Assembly (NCBI RefSeq): GCF_003367315.1
Contig: NZ_CP031415.1
Coordinates: forward strand, 62,001 to 126,000
Origin: Saccharospirillum mangrovi
GTDB lineage: Bacteria > Pseudomonadota > Gammaproteobacteria > Pseudomonadales > Natronospirillaceae
DNA length: 64,000 bases
Reading direction: 5' to 3'
A program made the translations under genes and the position numbers. This document shows, one piece after another, positions 36,329 to 44,997 of this stretch (positions are counted from its first letter, which is position 1; each line of letters begins with the position of its first letter). Under the pieces are notes generated by a model, which did no database searches, was not told the origin of the DNA, and worked only from the letters and a program-made list of their open reading frames with translations.

Positions 36329-37324
36329 ATGGCGTCCACTTCTATCCGCTGGGGCATTATTGGCGCCGGCATCATCGCCCATAAACTGGCGCAAGCCGTG
36401 CAGGAAGACACCGACAGCGAACTGGTTGCCGTGGCCTCACGCACGCCGGAAAAAGCGGCCGCCTTTGCCGCCGAATTCAACATCGACGCCTGCGATTACG
36501 AGACCTTAGTCAGCCGTGCCGACATCGACGTTGTCTACATCGCCACCACGCACAACTTCCATCACGACAACGCCCGTCTGGCGCTGGAGCACAACAAATC
36601 GGTGTTGGTGGAAAAGCCGTTTACCGTCAACGCCGACCAGGCAAGTGCCTTAATCGAGCTGGCGCGGGCGCGCGGTGTTTTTCTGATGGAGGCGATCTGG
36701 ACGCGGTTTTTACCAGCCCAGGTCAATTTGAAAACCCAACTGGATAACGGCCTGATCGGCGACGTTCGCCACCTGACGTTTAGCTTTGGCGCCTTTGTAC
36801 CGCCGCATTATGAAAAGCGGTTAAAAGATCCCAATCTGGCTGGCGGTGTCACGCTCGATATGGGTATTTACCCGCTGACCTTCGCCAACTTCCTGCTTGG
36901 TGAACGGCCGGAAACGGTGAAATCGATGGCGGAATTTGGTGCCACCGGCGTCGATGAATTGGCGATGTATCTGCTGCGCTATCCGTCTGGCGCAACGGCC
37001 AGCATCAGCACCAGTTGCAGTTTGAAAATGAAACCCGAAGCGACGATTTACGGCACCCAGGGCTACGTCGAATACCCCGGTTTTCAGCAAGGCAACCGTT
37101 TTGTGCATCACCGGCACGATGGCAGTAACGAGGTGTTGTCGAGCCAGCCGTTTGAATACAGTCACCATGCCAATGGCTTTGTGTATCAGGTCGCCGAAGT
37201 CGTTGGTTGCCTGCGTGCAGGGCAATTGGAAAGCGCGGTGATTCCACTGGAAGAAACCCGGTCCATGATGCAATTGATGGACGGCATGCGCGCCGAGTGG
37301 GACTTCCGTTATCCCTTTGAATAA
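36329..37324 (+). CDS. Gfo/Idh/MocA family oxidoreductase, dihydrodiol-dehydrogenase-like
   Basis: 331 residues. An N-terminal Rossmann domain (WGIIGAGIIAHKLAQAV) is followed by the family's catalytic LVEKPFTVNADQA motif, where Lys is the likely proton relay. EAIWTRFLPA and GGVTLDMGIYPL belong to the subgroup containing dimeric dihydrodiol dehydrogenase and D-xylose/glucose-fructose-type enzymes. NAD(P)-dependent sugar or diol oxidation is probable; the substrate is not determined. ATG 36329 has GGAG 7 bases upstream. It precedes the gluconate TRAP operon, separated by that operon's promoter, so a related sugar role is possible but unproven. Confidence 0.85.
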   Translation: MASTSIRWGIIGAGIIAHKLAQAVQEDTDSELVAVASRTPEKAAAFAAEFNIDACDYETLVSRADIDVVYIATTHNFHHDNARLALEHNKSVLVEKPFTVNADQASALIELARARGVFLMEAIWTRFLPAQVNLKTQLDNGLIGDVRHLTFSFGAFVPPHYEKRLKDPNLAGGVTLDMGIYPLTFANFLLGERPETVKSMAEFGATGVDELAMYLLRYPSGATASISTSCSLKMKPEATIYGTQGYVEYPGFQQGNRFVHHRHDGSNEVLSSQPFEYSHHANGFVYQVAEVVGCLRAGQLESAVIPLEETRSMMQLMDGMRAEWDFRYPFE

Positions 37325-37361
37325 CCGAACACGGCGGTTGTGCGTGGCCGATACGCCACGC

Positions 37362-37390
37362 TTGCCAAGCTAAAACAGACGCAGTAGAGT
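37362..37390 (+). promoter_or_regulatory. Sigma-70 promoter of the TRAP-gntK operon
   Basis: TTGCCA (37362-37367), 17-base spacer, TAGAGT (37385-37390). The predicted start near 37397 coincides with the first GntR-type operator. Confidence 0.7.
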
Positions 37391-37395
37391 GCGCC

Positions 37396-37434
37396 GTGTT
37401 ACCAGTAACACACTTTATTGTGTTACCGGTAACA
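37396..37434 (+). promoter_or_regulatory. Two GntR-type operators in the TRAP-gntK promoter
   Basis: Operator 1 is GTGTTACCAGTAACAC (37396-37411) and operator 2 is TGTTACCGGTAACA (37421-37434), both perfect palindromes with centres 24 bases apart. They resemble the known E. coli GntR (LacI family) site. A GntR homologue is encoded at the end of the same cluster (40980). Their position at and just after the transcription start fits repression by blocking initiation. Confidence 0.85.
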
Positions 37435-37472
37435 AACCAACAAAAACAACAGAGAAAAGACAGGAGATACCC

Positions 37473-38486
37473 ATGCACGCTTCCCTCAAGTGGGCAGCCG
37501 GCCTGGCGTTTATCGCTGCCGGCACGCAGGCTCTCGCCGCTGACTACCGTTTTCAATTTCAATCGTCCGACCCGTCCGGGGTCCGTAATTTCGAAATCAA
37601 ACAGGAATGGGCTGAGCGCGTCGAAGCCATGACCGGTGGTCGCGTTGAAATCGAAATTCTGCCCGTCAACTCAATCGTCAGTCACACCGAAACGCTGGAT
37701 GCCATTGAGTCTGGCATTCTCGACGGTCACATTTCGGTGACCGGCTATTTTTCCGGCAAAGACCCGGCCTTCGGCCTGATCGGCAACACCGTTGGTGCCT
37801 GGTCCAATCCCGATCAATTGATCGACTACATCTACTACGGCGGCGGCTATGAATTGATGAACGAGCTGTACGAACCGTACGGCGTCAAATTCGTCGGTGG
37901 TGGTGCGACGGGTCTGGAAGCCTTCGTTTCCAAAGTACCTTTGGATGGCGTCGATGACTTGCGCGGCCTGAAATTGCGCGCGCCGGAAGGTTTGGTTCAG
38001 GCCGTCTTTGCTGCCGCTGGTGCGGCGCCGGTTAACCTGCCGGGTTCTGAGGTGTACACCGCGCTGAGCAAAGGCGTCATCGACGCTGCCGACAACACCG
38101 TGTTTTCCACCAATCACGCTCAGGGCATGCACGAGATTGCGCCGCATCCGGTGTATCCGGGTTTCCACTCGCTGCCGTTGTTGGAAGTGGCAATGAACCT
38201 GGATGAATGGAACGAATTGCCGGCCGATATTCAGGCGATTTTTACTGTCTCGGTGCGTGATTTTGCCAATGACATCAGCACTCAGTTGGCGATGGCCGAC
38301 ATCGATGCGGTGAAAGAAGCACGCGAAGATCCCGACATCACCATTCACGATTGGTCCGCCGAAGAGCGCATGAAATTCCGCGCCATTGCCCGGACCCAGT
38401 GGGAAGAGTTTGCCGAAGCGTCGCCCAATGCGCAGCGCGTGTATGACTCGATCACTGCCTTCCTGGAATCCCAAGGACTGCTGTAA
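37473..38486 (+). CDS. dctP: TRAP transporter solute-binding protein (DctP family), predicted gluconate binding
   Basis: Periplasmic ligand-binding component of a sodium-driven TRAP transporter. 337 residues. A signal peptide (HASLKWAAGLAFIAAGTQALA) is followed by the DctP fold: WAERVEAMTGGRVEIEIL, LDAIESGILDGHI, KLRAPEGLVQAVFAAAGAAPV (with the conserved ligand-contacting Arg) and LSKGVIDAADNTVFSTNH. AGGAG lies 7 bases before ATG 37473. First gene of dctP-dctQ-dctM-gntK. The ligand is inferred from gntK and the GntR operators, not from the binding site. Confidence 0.9.
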   Translation: MHASLKWAAGLAFIAAGTQALAADYRFQFQSSDPSGVRNFEIKQEWAERVEAMTGGRVEIEILPVNSIVSHTETLDAIESGILDGHISVTGYFSGKDPAFGLIGNTVGAWSNPDQLIDYIYYGGGYELMNELYEPYGVKFVGGGATGLEAFVSKVPLDGVDDLRGLKLRAPEGLVQAVFAAAGAAPVNLPGSEVYTALSKGVIDAADNTVFSTNHAQGMHEIAPHPVYPGFHSLPLLEVAMNLDEWNELPADIQAIFTVSVRDFANDISTQLAMADIDAVKEAREDPDITIHDWSAEERMKFRAIARTQWEEFAEASPNAQRVYDSITAFLESQGLL

Positions 38487-38501
38487 ATCGAACCTTGCCA
38501 T

Positions 38502-38519
38502 CCCCGGCAATCGCCGGGG
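38502..38519 (+). promoter_or_regulatory. Intercistronic hairpin between dctP and dctQ
   Basis: CCCCGGC-AATC-GCCGGGG, a 7-bp GC stem with no T-run. Such stems protect the upstream message and give the binding protein excess over the membrane subunits, a common arrangement; the function here is inference. Confidence 0.7.
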
Positions 38520-38534
38520 TCGGAGTCTGTTTTC

Positions 38535-39095
38535 ATGAATGCAGAAATCATAACCGTCGGGCGCGATGCGGAAGACGACGCCGATCTGGCGTCGTCCTGG
38601 CTCGACCGTGCCATCGTCTGGTTGGGTAAAAAACTCAGCCTGATTTTTGCCGGTGTTGCCTTGATTGGCGGTTACGAAGTGGTGTGTCGGTACGTCTTTA
38701 ATTCACCCACCATTTGGGTGCATGAAACCTCGACGTTTTTTGGCGCGGCGCTGTTTATTTTCGGCGGTCTCTACGCCTTTGCCACCGACAAGCACGTACG
38801 GGTGGTGTTGATCTACGACTTGTTGTCTGAACGCGGCCGCTGCCTGCTGCGATTGACGCACCATCTATTCGGTTTGGGTTTCTGCGCCATGATGCTGTAC
38901 GCCTCGTCGATCATGGCAAGAAAGGCCGTGTTCGCACCCTGGGGTGCGTTCCGTTTGGAGACTTCAGGTTCCGCCTGGAATCCGCCGTTTCCGGCGTTGC
39001 TGAAGGTGATGGTGTTGTTGGCCATCGTCGTTCTGACGGTGCAATACCTGCTGCATTTGCTGCGTGATGTGCGCCAATTGTTGGGGAAAGTCTGA
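38535..39095 (+). CDS. dctQ: TRAP transporter small membrane subunit (DctQ family)
   Basis: 186 residues. After an acidic N-terminal tail there are four hydrophobic helices with the DctQ pattern: YEVVCRYVFNSPTIWVHETS (the conserved R-Y-x-F and W-x-E region), FIFGGLYAFATDKHVRV (A-x-x-x-x-H-V motif), a third helix near 110, and a final helix ending in LLHLLRDVRQLLG. Pairs with DctM. Its stop shares a base with the dctM ATG. Confidence 0.92.
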   Translation: MNAEIITVGRDAEDDADLASSWLDRAIVWLGKKLSLIFAGVALIGGYEVVCRYVFNSPTIWVHETSTFFGAALFIFGGLYAFATDKHVRVVLIYDLLSERGRCLLRLTHHLFGLGFCAMMLYASSIMARKAVFAPWGAFRLETSGSAWNPPFPALLKVMVLLAIVVLTVQYLLHLLRDVRQLLGKV

Positions 39096-40414
39096 TGTTT
39101 GAACTCTCTGCAATGGGCATCGGCTACGCCAGTTTGTTGATGCTGGCGCTGATGATTGCGCTGCTGCTGACCGGTATGCAGCTGGCCTTTGTGACGGGCT
39201 TTGTCGCGCTGATTTTTGCGCTCGGTTGGTTTGGCCCGGGTGCGCTGGGCATTGTCAGCAGTCGTCTGTTCAGCTTTATCGGCAGCTATGTGTTTTTGGC
39301 GGTGCCGATGTTCGTGTTGATGGCGGCGTTGCTTGATCACTCCGGCATCGCGCGTGATTTATTCGACGCCATGAACCGACTCGGTCGAAAAATTCGCGGC
39401 GGTGTCGCCATTCAGACCTTGGTCGTGGCGGTCATTCTGGCGTCGATGTCGGGTGTGATCGGTGGCGAAACGGTGCTGTTGGGATTGCTGGCACTGCCAC
39501 AGATGTTGCGGCTGGGTTACGACCGTCGACTGGCAATTGGCACCACCTGCGCCGGCGGTGCCTTGGGCACCATGTTGCCGCCGAGCATCGTACTGATCAT
39601 CTATGGTTTGACGGCCAACGTCTCCATTGGCGATCTGTTCAAAGGCGCGTTTTTGCCCGCCTTTATTCTGGCGTTTTTGTATATGGCGTATGTCTTGATT
39701 CGCGCTTATTTGAATCCGGCATTGGCGCCTTTGCCGTCGGATCATCCAAACGAAAACGAAACACCGGCGCCCAATTTTTTCAAAGCCTTGTTGTTTCCGA
39801 TGCTGTCGGTGGCGGTGGTTCTGGGATCCATTTACACCGGGGTGGCGTCGGTCACCGAAGCGTCGGCTTTGGGTGTGCTCGGCATTACGCTCAGTACCTG
39901 GGTTCGCGGTGAACTCAGTTACGCCATGATTCGCGCCGCCTGCATCACCACGCTGCGCACCTGCGGCATGATCATCTGGATCGGTATCGGCGCGACCGCC
40001 TTGGTGGGTGTGTACAACCTGATGGGCGGCATTAATTTCGTACGCGAAACGGTGTTGGCGGTCAGCGGCGGTAACGGCCTGGCGACGATACTGTTCATGA
40101 TGGCGATTTTGCTGGTGCTCGGCATGTTTCTGGATTGGGTGGGCGTGGCGCTGCTGACCATGCCGATCTTCGTGCCGATCATCAATGAACTCGGCTACAG
40201 CCCAATCTGGTTCGGTGTGTTGTTCTGCATGAACATGCAGGTGTCGTTTTTGTCACCACCGTTCGGGCCGGCGGCGTTTTATCTGAAAACGGTGGCACCG
40301 AAAGACATCTCTCTGGGCGAAATTTTCCGCTCGCTATTGCCCTTTATTGGTCTGCAGATTGTGGCACTTGGTTTGTTGATCGCGTTTCCGCAACTGGCCT
40401 TGTGGTGGCAATAA
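39095..40414 (+). CDS. dctM: TRAP transporter large membrane subunit (DctM family)
   Basis: 439 residues with about 12 membrane helices. Family marks: ALMIALLLTGMQLAFVTGFVAL at the start, FLAVPMFVLMAALLDHSGIA, GGALGTMLPPSIVLIIYG (conserved P-P-S) and DWVGVALLTMPIFVPI near the C-terminus. It carries the sodium-coupled transport path. Overlaps dctQ by one base (TGATG), and gntK begins directly after its stop. Confidence 0.95.
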   Translation: MFELSAMGIGYASLLMLALMIALLLTGMQLAFVTGFVALIFALGWFGPGALGIVSSRLFSFIGSYVFLAVPMFVLMAALLDHSGIARDLFDAMNRLGRKIRGGVAIQTLVVAVILASMSGVIGGETVLLGLLALPQMLRLGYDRRLAIGTTCAGGALGTMLPPSIVLIIYGLTANVSIGDLFKGAFLPAFILAFLYMAYVLIRAYLNPALAPLPSDHPNENETPAPNFFKALLFPMLSVAVVLGSIYTGVASVTEASALGVLGITLSTWVRGELSYAMIRAACITTLRTCGMIIWIGIGATALVGVYNLMGGINFVRETVLAVSGGNGLATILFMMAILLVLGMFLDWVGVALLTMPIFVPIINELGYSPIWFGVLFCMNMQVSFLSPPFGPAAFYLKTVAPKDISLGEIFRSLLPFIGLQIVALGLLIAFPQLALWWQ

Positions 40415-40927
40415 ATGGTGCAGTTCGGAGCGGGCAAATCGATTGTCGTGATGGGTGTATCCGGGTGCGGGAAAAGCCTGATCGGGCAACGGCTGGCGAA
40501 TGAATTGGCGTTACCGTTTTTTGATGCCGATGATTTTCACAGCCCGGCCAATGTCGCCAAAATGGCCGGTGGCGTGCCACTGACGGACGCCGATCGTGCC
40601 GATTGGCTGGACGCCCTGGCATCGCTTCTTAAAACCGGTGCGCCGCTGGTGCTGGCCTGTTCGGCGTTACGCAAGCGCTATCGCGATCGTTTGCGGTTGG
40701 CGGATCCAAATCTGGTGTTTGTGCATTTGGACGGCGACATCGACACTATTTGGGCGCGGCTGTCGCAGCGGCGCGATCATTACTTCACCGGGCGCGACAT
40801 GCTGGAAAGCCAGTTCGCCCAACTGGAGCGGCCGGGTGCAGACGAAGCCATTCGTATAGACATCGACCGCCCTGCCGACGCCGTTCTGGCCGCTTGCCTG
40901 GCGGCGATTGTTCCAGGCCGCGCTTAG
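40415..40927 (+). CDS. gntK: Gluconokinase
   Basis: ATP-dependent phosphorylation of D-gluconate to 6-phosphogluconate, entering the Entner-Doudoroff or pentose phosphate routes. 170 residues of the GntK/P-loop type: VVMGVSGCGKSLIGQRLA (Walker A), FFDADDFHSPANVAKMAGG (gluconate region), ACSALRKRYRDRLR and the late YFTGRDMLESQF. The ATG follows the dctM stop directly, so it is translationally coupled to the transporter. This is the main evidence that the TRAP system imports gluconate. Confidence 0.94.
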   Translation: MVQFGAGKSIVVMGVSGCGKSLIGQRLANELALPFFDADDFHSPANVAKMAGGVPLTDADRADWLDALASLLKTGAPLVLACSALRKRYRDRLRLADPNLVFVHLDGDIDTIWARLSQRRDHYFTGRDMLESQFAQLERPGADEAIRIDIDRPADAVLAACLAAIVPGRA

Positions 40928-40979
40928 CGAAGGCCTGGTGTAAGATGGGGCGGTTTGTTCAGGCCGTTAACGGAACTTC

Positions 40980-41975
40980 GTGAAAAAACGACGCCCCACC
41001 CTTCAAGACATTGCCGATCAGGTCGGTGCTACCAAGATGACCGTCAGCCGTTGTCTGCGCGACCCGCAGACGGTCTCCGAAGCGCTGCGCGAACGCATTT
41101 TCGAAGCGGTCGAAACGCTCGGCTACATTCCCAATCGCGGCCCGGATATTTTGTCGAAAGCGACCAGTCGCGCCATTGGCGTGTTGCTGCCGTCGCTGAC
41201 CAACCAGGTGTTCGCCGATGTACTTAAAGGCATCGAAGCAGTAACCGAACCGGCCGGCTATCACCTGATGCTGGCGCATTACGGTTACAGCCCGGAATTG
41301 GAAGAAAGCGCGCTGGCGTCGTTGCTGTCGTACAACATCGACGCCGTGGTGCTGTCGGAAAGCCAGCACACCGATCGCACTTTGCGCATGCTGGAAACCG
41401 CGGGCGTACCGACAGTGGAATTGATGGACACGCGCAGCCCGCCGATTCATCAAGCCGTCGGTTTCGACAACGTCACAGCTGCGCGCGCCATGGTCGAAGC
41501 GATGATTGAGCGCGGCCGGCGACACATTCTGTATCTGGCGGTTCGGCTGGATGCCCGTACTTTGCAGCGCGAAGAAGGCTACAACCAGGCGATGCAGGCC
41601 GCGGGGTTGGAAGCCATCACTTTGCGTCGCGCGGAGCGTTCGTCATACAGCGTCGGTGCGACCTTGCTTGAAGAAGTGCTGCAACAATACCCGGATGCCG
41701 ACGGTTTATTTTGCACCAACGACGACGTCGCCATCGGCGCCTATTTCGAGTGCGTGCGTCGCGGCATAGACGTACCCGATCAATTGGCGATTGCCGGTTT
41801 CCACGGCCACGACGTCGGCCAGGTGATGGCGCCCAAACTCGCCAGTGTGGTAACGCCACGGGAAACCATGGGCACACGTGCCGCCCAGGTGTTGTTAGCG
41901 CGGTTGCGCGGTGAAACGGTGACAGACAGGGTGATTGATCTGGGCTACCGCATCGAAACCGGCGGCACGCTGTAA
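40980..41975 (+). CDS. gntR: LacI-family gluconate repressor GntR
   Basis: 331 residues, the same length as E. coli GntR and very similar along its length. The N-terminal HTH reads RPTLQDIADQVGATKMTVSR, with the hinge TLGYIPNRGPDILSKATSRA. The periplasmic-binding-fold effector domain begins IGVLLPSLTNQVFADVLKGI and includes VELMDTRSP, VGFDN and IAGFHGHDVGQVM. The start is GTG at 40980. It lies 52 bases after gntK, in the same direction. It should bind the two palindromes at 37396-37434 and release them with gluconate. Confidence 0.94.
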   Translation: MKKRRPTLQDIADQVGATKMTVSRCLRDPQTVSEALRERIFEAVETLGYIPNRGPDILSKATSRAIGVLLPSLTNQVFADVLKGIEAVTEPAGYHLMLAHYGYSPELEESALASLLSYNIDAVVLSESQHTDRTLRMLETAGVPTVELMDTRSPPIHQAVGFDNVTAARAMVEAMIERGRRHILYLAVRLDARTLQREEGYNQAMQAAGLEAITLRRAERSSYSVGATLLEEVLQQYPDADGLFCTNDDVAIGAYFECVRRGIDVPDQLAIAGFHGHDVGQVMAPKLASVVTPRETMGTRAAQVLLARLRGETVTDRVIDLGYRIETGGTL

Positions 41976-41983
41976 GCAGCGCA

Positions 41984-42901
41984 CTAATTAAAGACCGGCG
42001 CCCACTGCATCAACGCCATCACCGTTAGTAATGAAAGCGGAATGCTGACCAAGGTGACAGCCGCGATGTCGTCTTTCGGGCCGTCGTAATGACTCGCCAG
42101 GATGTAGCTGATCACCGCGACCGGCATGCTGGCCTGAATCAACAGCGTTTGCGCGACCAGTGGCGACAACGGCCACAGCGACAACACCAGCATCGCCGCG
42201 CTGACACCTAACGCCACCCGCCCTGCCGACAATCCTACGATCCGACCCAGCCGCCGCCATTCGCGCAAATCGATCTCCGCCAGCGAACGACCGAGCAGCA
42301 ACAGCATCACCGGAATGGTCATGCCCGCCAGCAAATCCAGGGTGCGGGTGACGGCGATGGGCGTTTCCAGGCCGGTGGCGTGCCAGGCAACGCCTGCGAT
42401 CAACGCCAGTATCGAGGCGTTGGTGAGCACTGACTTCAATGTAAACCGCCCGGACAGCAGCCAGACACCGAGGGTAAAATGGCTGATCTGGACGACGGTG
42501 GAAATGACCACGGCGTGCACCAGGGCGTCTTGTCCCAACAGGGCAAACACCAGCGGAATGCCCAGATTGCCGGTATTGGGATTGACCAGCATCGACAGGT
42601 AACCGCGTACCGCCAGGCCACAGAGTTTTAACGCCACCGCACCCAGAAACGCCGACACCAGTAGCACCAGCACGATCGCCACCAAGGTATCTGAAACCTG
42701 TGTCAGTGGCGTCTTCATTCCTAACAATGCAGAGAGGATCAGTGCGGGCAGGCCCAGTTGGGTGACCAATTGCGACAGCCCCGGCGCCGACAGTAATGTC
42801 GTGCGTTTTGCCAGTGTCCATCCGAGCAGGGCACAAAAAACGACGGGAAAGAGAGCGTTCAGGTAGGTGATGATCACAACGGGCTCACTGGAAAAAAACA
42901 T
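41984..42901 (-). CDS. Auxin efflux carrier (AEC) family transporter
   Basis: 305 residues of a largely hydrophobic protein with about ten helices in two inverted halves. Marks of the AEC/bile-acid fold include LVTQLGLPALILSALLGM in the first half, SMLVNPNTGNLGIPLVFALLG (the conserved N-x-G-N-x-G crossover), and MTIPVMLLLLGRSLA. Family members export or import carboxylates and auxin-like acids; the substrate is unknown. No ribosome site is obvious at ATG 42901; a downstream GTG (Val-Val-Ile-Ile-Thr) may be the real start. Converges with gntR and is divergent from the lipase gene. Confidence 0.85.
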   Translation of the reverse strand: MFFSSEPVVIITYLNALFPVVFCALLGWTLAKRTTLLSAPGLSQLVTQLGLPALILSALLGMKTPLTQVSDTLVAIVLVLLVSAFLGAVALKLCGLAVRGYLSMLVNPNTGNLGIPLVFALLGQDALVHAVVISTVVQISHFTLGVWLLSGRFTLKSVLTNASILALIAGVAWHATGLETPIAVTRTLDLLAGMTIPVMLLLLGRSLAEIDLREWRRLGRIVGLSAGRVALGVSAAMLVLSLWPLSPLVAQTLLIQASMPVAVISYILASHYDGPKDDIAAVTLVSIPLSLLTVMALMQWAPVFN

Positions 42902-42933
42902 CAGTATATCGAAGCGGGTAATTCGCGTCCGAC

Positions 42934-42961
42934 TTGCAAACCTTATGATACCTTGTAACAT
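42934..42961 (+). promoter_or_regulatory. Possible promoter of the lipase gene
   Basis: TTGCAA (42934-42939), 16-base spacer, TAACAT (42956-42961), about 44 bases before ATG 43005. Reasonable but not strong. Confidence 0.45.
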
Positions 42962-43004
42962 TCGGCCGCGATTGCCAAGGAAGAGCAATCAAGGGAGAAG
43001 CATC

Positions 43005-44531
43005 ATGATTCAAGCAACATTACAGACAATGGTACGCCGCACCCTGGTGCTGGCCGCGATGGCGTGGCTGGGAAGCTTCGCGCCGGCGGTCAGTGCTGCC
43101 GAGGTAACGGCCCGCAACCCGGTGGTGGTTGTGCCGGGATTGTTGGGTTCGCGGCTGTGTATCGACGAGGGTGACGACACCAAGGTTGTCTGGGGCACGG
43201 TCGCCTCGATCACCCAGTTTCAAACCCTGGCGTACGATCCGGACGATCAGAGCATTCAACCTTGTGGACTGATCCGGGAAATTTCCTATCTCGGTGTTTA
43301 CAAGCAAGAGGTCTATGCCGGCTTTGTTGAGCGGCTGACCGACGAAGGTTATCGCGAAGGCGAAAATCTGTTTTTGTTCGACTACGACTGGCGTCTCAGC
43401 GTGTTCGACAACGCTCAGTTGCTGGCCGACTTTATTGAGCACGAAGTGCCCGGCGATGACAAAGTCGACCTCGTTGCCCACAGCATGGGCGGGCTGATTT
43501 CGCGGGTTTACATTCTGGAGCAAGGCGGTGATCAACACGTGGCCCGCCTGATCACCGCAGGTACACCGTTGCGCGGCTCGGTCGAAGTGTTCGACCTGCT
43601 GCAAAATGGCTGGGGGAAAGCGAACTTGTTTATGGGCGGCATTGAGGGGTTTCGGCGCACCATGCTGACGTTTCCGTCAACCTTCGATCTGATTCCGCAT
43701 TACGACGGCTGCTGCGGTGAAGGCGGCAGCCAGTCGCTGGCGTTTAACGTCGACGACCCGGACGCCTGGGCGCGGCTGAATTGGGATGGCATCGACGTGG
43801 CCGGCCTGCCCGACCTGGCGGCGGCGCGCGAACGGCAACTGCACATTGAATCGGTTGTTGAACAAGCCCTGCCGGCCGGCATTGAAGATGCGCTGGTGAT
43901 CGGCATCGACCAGCGCACGCCGGAGCGCTATGAGATCGAATACAACACCAACGGCGGTGAAGCCGATTTGCTCATCGCCACCAGTTGGAGTGGCGACGGT
44001 GTGGTGATGCGCGACAGCGCCGTGTTGGAAAACCGAGCGGTATTTCCGACCAGCTTTGCCACTCACCAGGCCATTTTGAACGAAGAATCGGCGCAGGATT
44101 TTGTCGTCACCGCGCTCGATTTCGATGCCGGAACGGCGGCATTGAACGTGCCGGTCAAACAGCGCAGTTCGATTTTCACCAAGCTGGGCCAATTGGTGGC
44201 TTTGATCGGTGTCAGCGTTGAAGCCGAAACGCCGGTGTACCAGGCCGGTGAAGCGGCGCGGGCGGTGGTGCGGATTCTGCCGGATTCGGCAGACGACGTA
44301 GACGCCAGTCGCATTCGCTTAACCGTAACGCGGCCGGGCGGTTACCCGACCGAGTTGACGTTGCGCAGCGACCCGAGCCTGTCGGACCCGACCAACGACC
44401 GTGAGCAATCCTTCGTGGCCGAATTCAATGCCGGTCGCAATACCGGCGAACTGACATTGACCGCAACCATTGCCGCCGACGGCACCGAACCTCGCCGCGC
44501 AACCGTGGTGGTGCCGGTCATTCGTCCATAA
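43005..44531 (+). CDS. Secreted LCAT-like lipase/acyltransferase (alpha/beta hydrolase)
   Basis: 508 residues. A signal peptide ends in APAVSAAE. The lecithin:cholesterol acyltransferase-type hydrolase follows: VVVVPGLLGSRL (39-51, oxyanion region), FLFDYDWR (123-130), then the nucleophile Ser160 in VAHSMGGLISR. Later Asp and His residues (SGDGVVM and ATHQAI) can complete a triad. The last 130 residues form a separate beta-rich domain resembling bacterial Ig-like or stalk domains. AAGGGAGAAG lies upstream of ATG 43005. The next gene (DUF2946) starts 15 bases after its stop, so it may be cotranscribed with the metal cluster. Confidence 0.85.
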   Translation: MIQATLQTMVRRTLVLAAMAWLGSFAPAVSAAEVTARNPVVVVPGLLGSRLCIDEGDDTKVVWGTVASITQFQTLAYDPDDQSIQPCGLIREISYLGVYKQEVYAGFVERLTDEGYREGENLFLFDYDWRLSVFDNAQLLADFIEHEVPGDDKVDLVAHSMGGLISRVYILEQGGDQHVARLITAGTPLRGSVEVFDLLQNGWGKANLFMGGIEGFRRTMLTFPSTFDLIPHYDGCCGEGGSQSLAFNVDDPDAWARLNWDGIDVAGLPDLAAARERQLHIESVVEQALPAGIEDALVIGIDQRTPERYEIEYNTNGGEADLLIATSWSGDGVVMRDSAVLENRAVFPTSFATHQAILNEESAQDFVVTALDFDAGTAALNVPVKQRSSIFTKLGQLVALIGVSVEAETPVYQAGEAARAVVRILPDSADDVDASRIRLTVTRPGGYPTELTLRSDPSLSDPTNDREQSFVAEFNAGRNTGELTLTATIAADGTEPRRATVVVPVIRP

Positions 44532-44546
44532 CGCTTTGAGGATTTA

Positions 44547-44942
44547 ATGAACCCACGCAGACTGACTTTCGACTCGACTGGCGCGCCTTCTGTGCGCCCG
44601 GTCAGTCTGCGTGCCTGGCGATGGGTGCTGTTTGCCATCGCCGTACTCATCGTCAACGGCGTTGCTCAACACTGGCACGCGCCGGTGCATCTGGCCGAAC
44701 AGATGCAAACGCCGGTGGCGCTTTCTGTCTCTGATATTGAAACCGATGATGCAGACGAGCATTCGTGCCTGATCTGCCATCTGCTGAAACTCGGCCAGAC
44801 CGGGGCGATCCTTGCCCTGATCGCGCCGATGCAAAACCTGATAGTTCCGGTCGCTGACGCCATTGCCGTCATCGCCGTCGATCAACGCTTATCGCAACCC
44901 GCCGCCCGCGGCCCGCCTGCCTTTCTCTCAACCCAAGACTGA
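44547..44942 (+). CDS. DUF2946-like small membrane/periplasmic protein
   Basis: 131 residues. A single N-terminal hydrophobic segment (WRWVLFAIAVLIVNGVA) is followed by a His-rich stretch (QHWHAPVHLAEQM). A C-x-x-C-H motif sits in EHSCLICHLLK, and the end is AARGPPAFL, the terminal pattern usual in DUF2946 proteins. Such genes often neighbour copper or zinc uptake genes, and this one precedes a ZrgA-like gene by 55 bases. GAGGA lies 6 bases before the ATG. Metal binding by the His/Cys residues is inference. Confidence 0.7.
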   Translation: MNPRRLTFDSTGAPSVRPVSLRAWRWVLFAIAVLIVNGVAQHWHAPVHLAEQMQTPVALSVSDIETDDADEHSCLICHLLKLGQTGAILALIAPMQNLIVPVADAIAVIAVDQRLSQPAARGPPAFLSTQD

Positions 44943-44997
44943 TTGTTATCCCGGCCGTCCGACGGCTATCGTTTTTCTTGTTGAGATTGAGGATCGT

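Noticed and set aside
40371-40392. Sigma-54-like sequence TGGCAC-N5-TTG
   Set aside because: Inside the dctM coding region, not ahead of a gene start, and with an imperfect -12 element.
44532-44997. Zur box upstream of the DUF2946 or zrgA-like gene
   Set aside because: I looked for a GAAATGTTATA-type palindrome and found none, so zinc regulation cannot be claimed.
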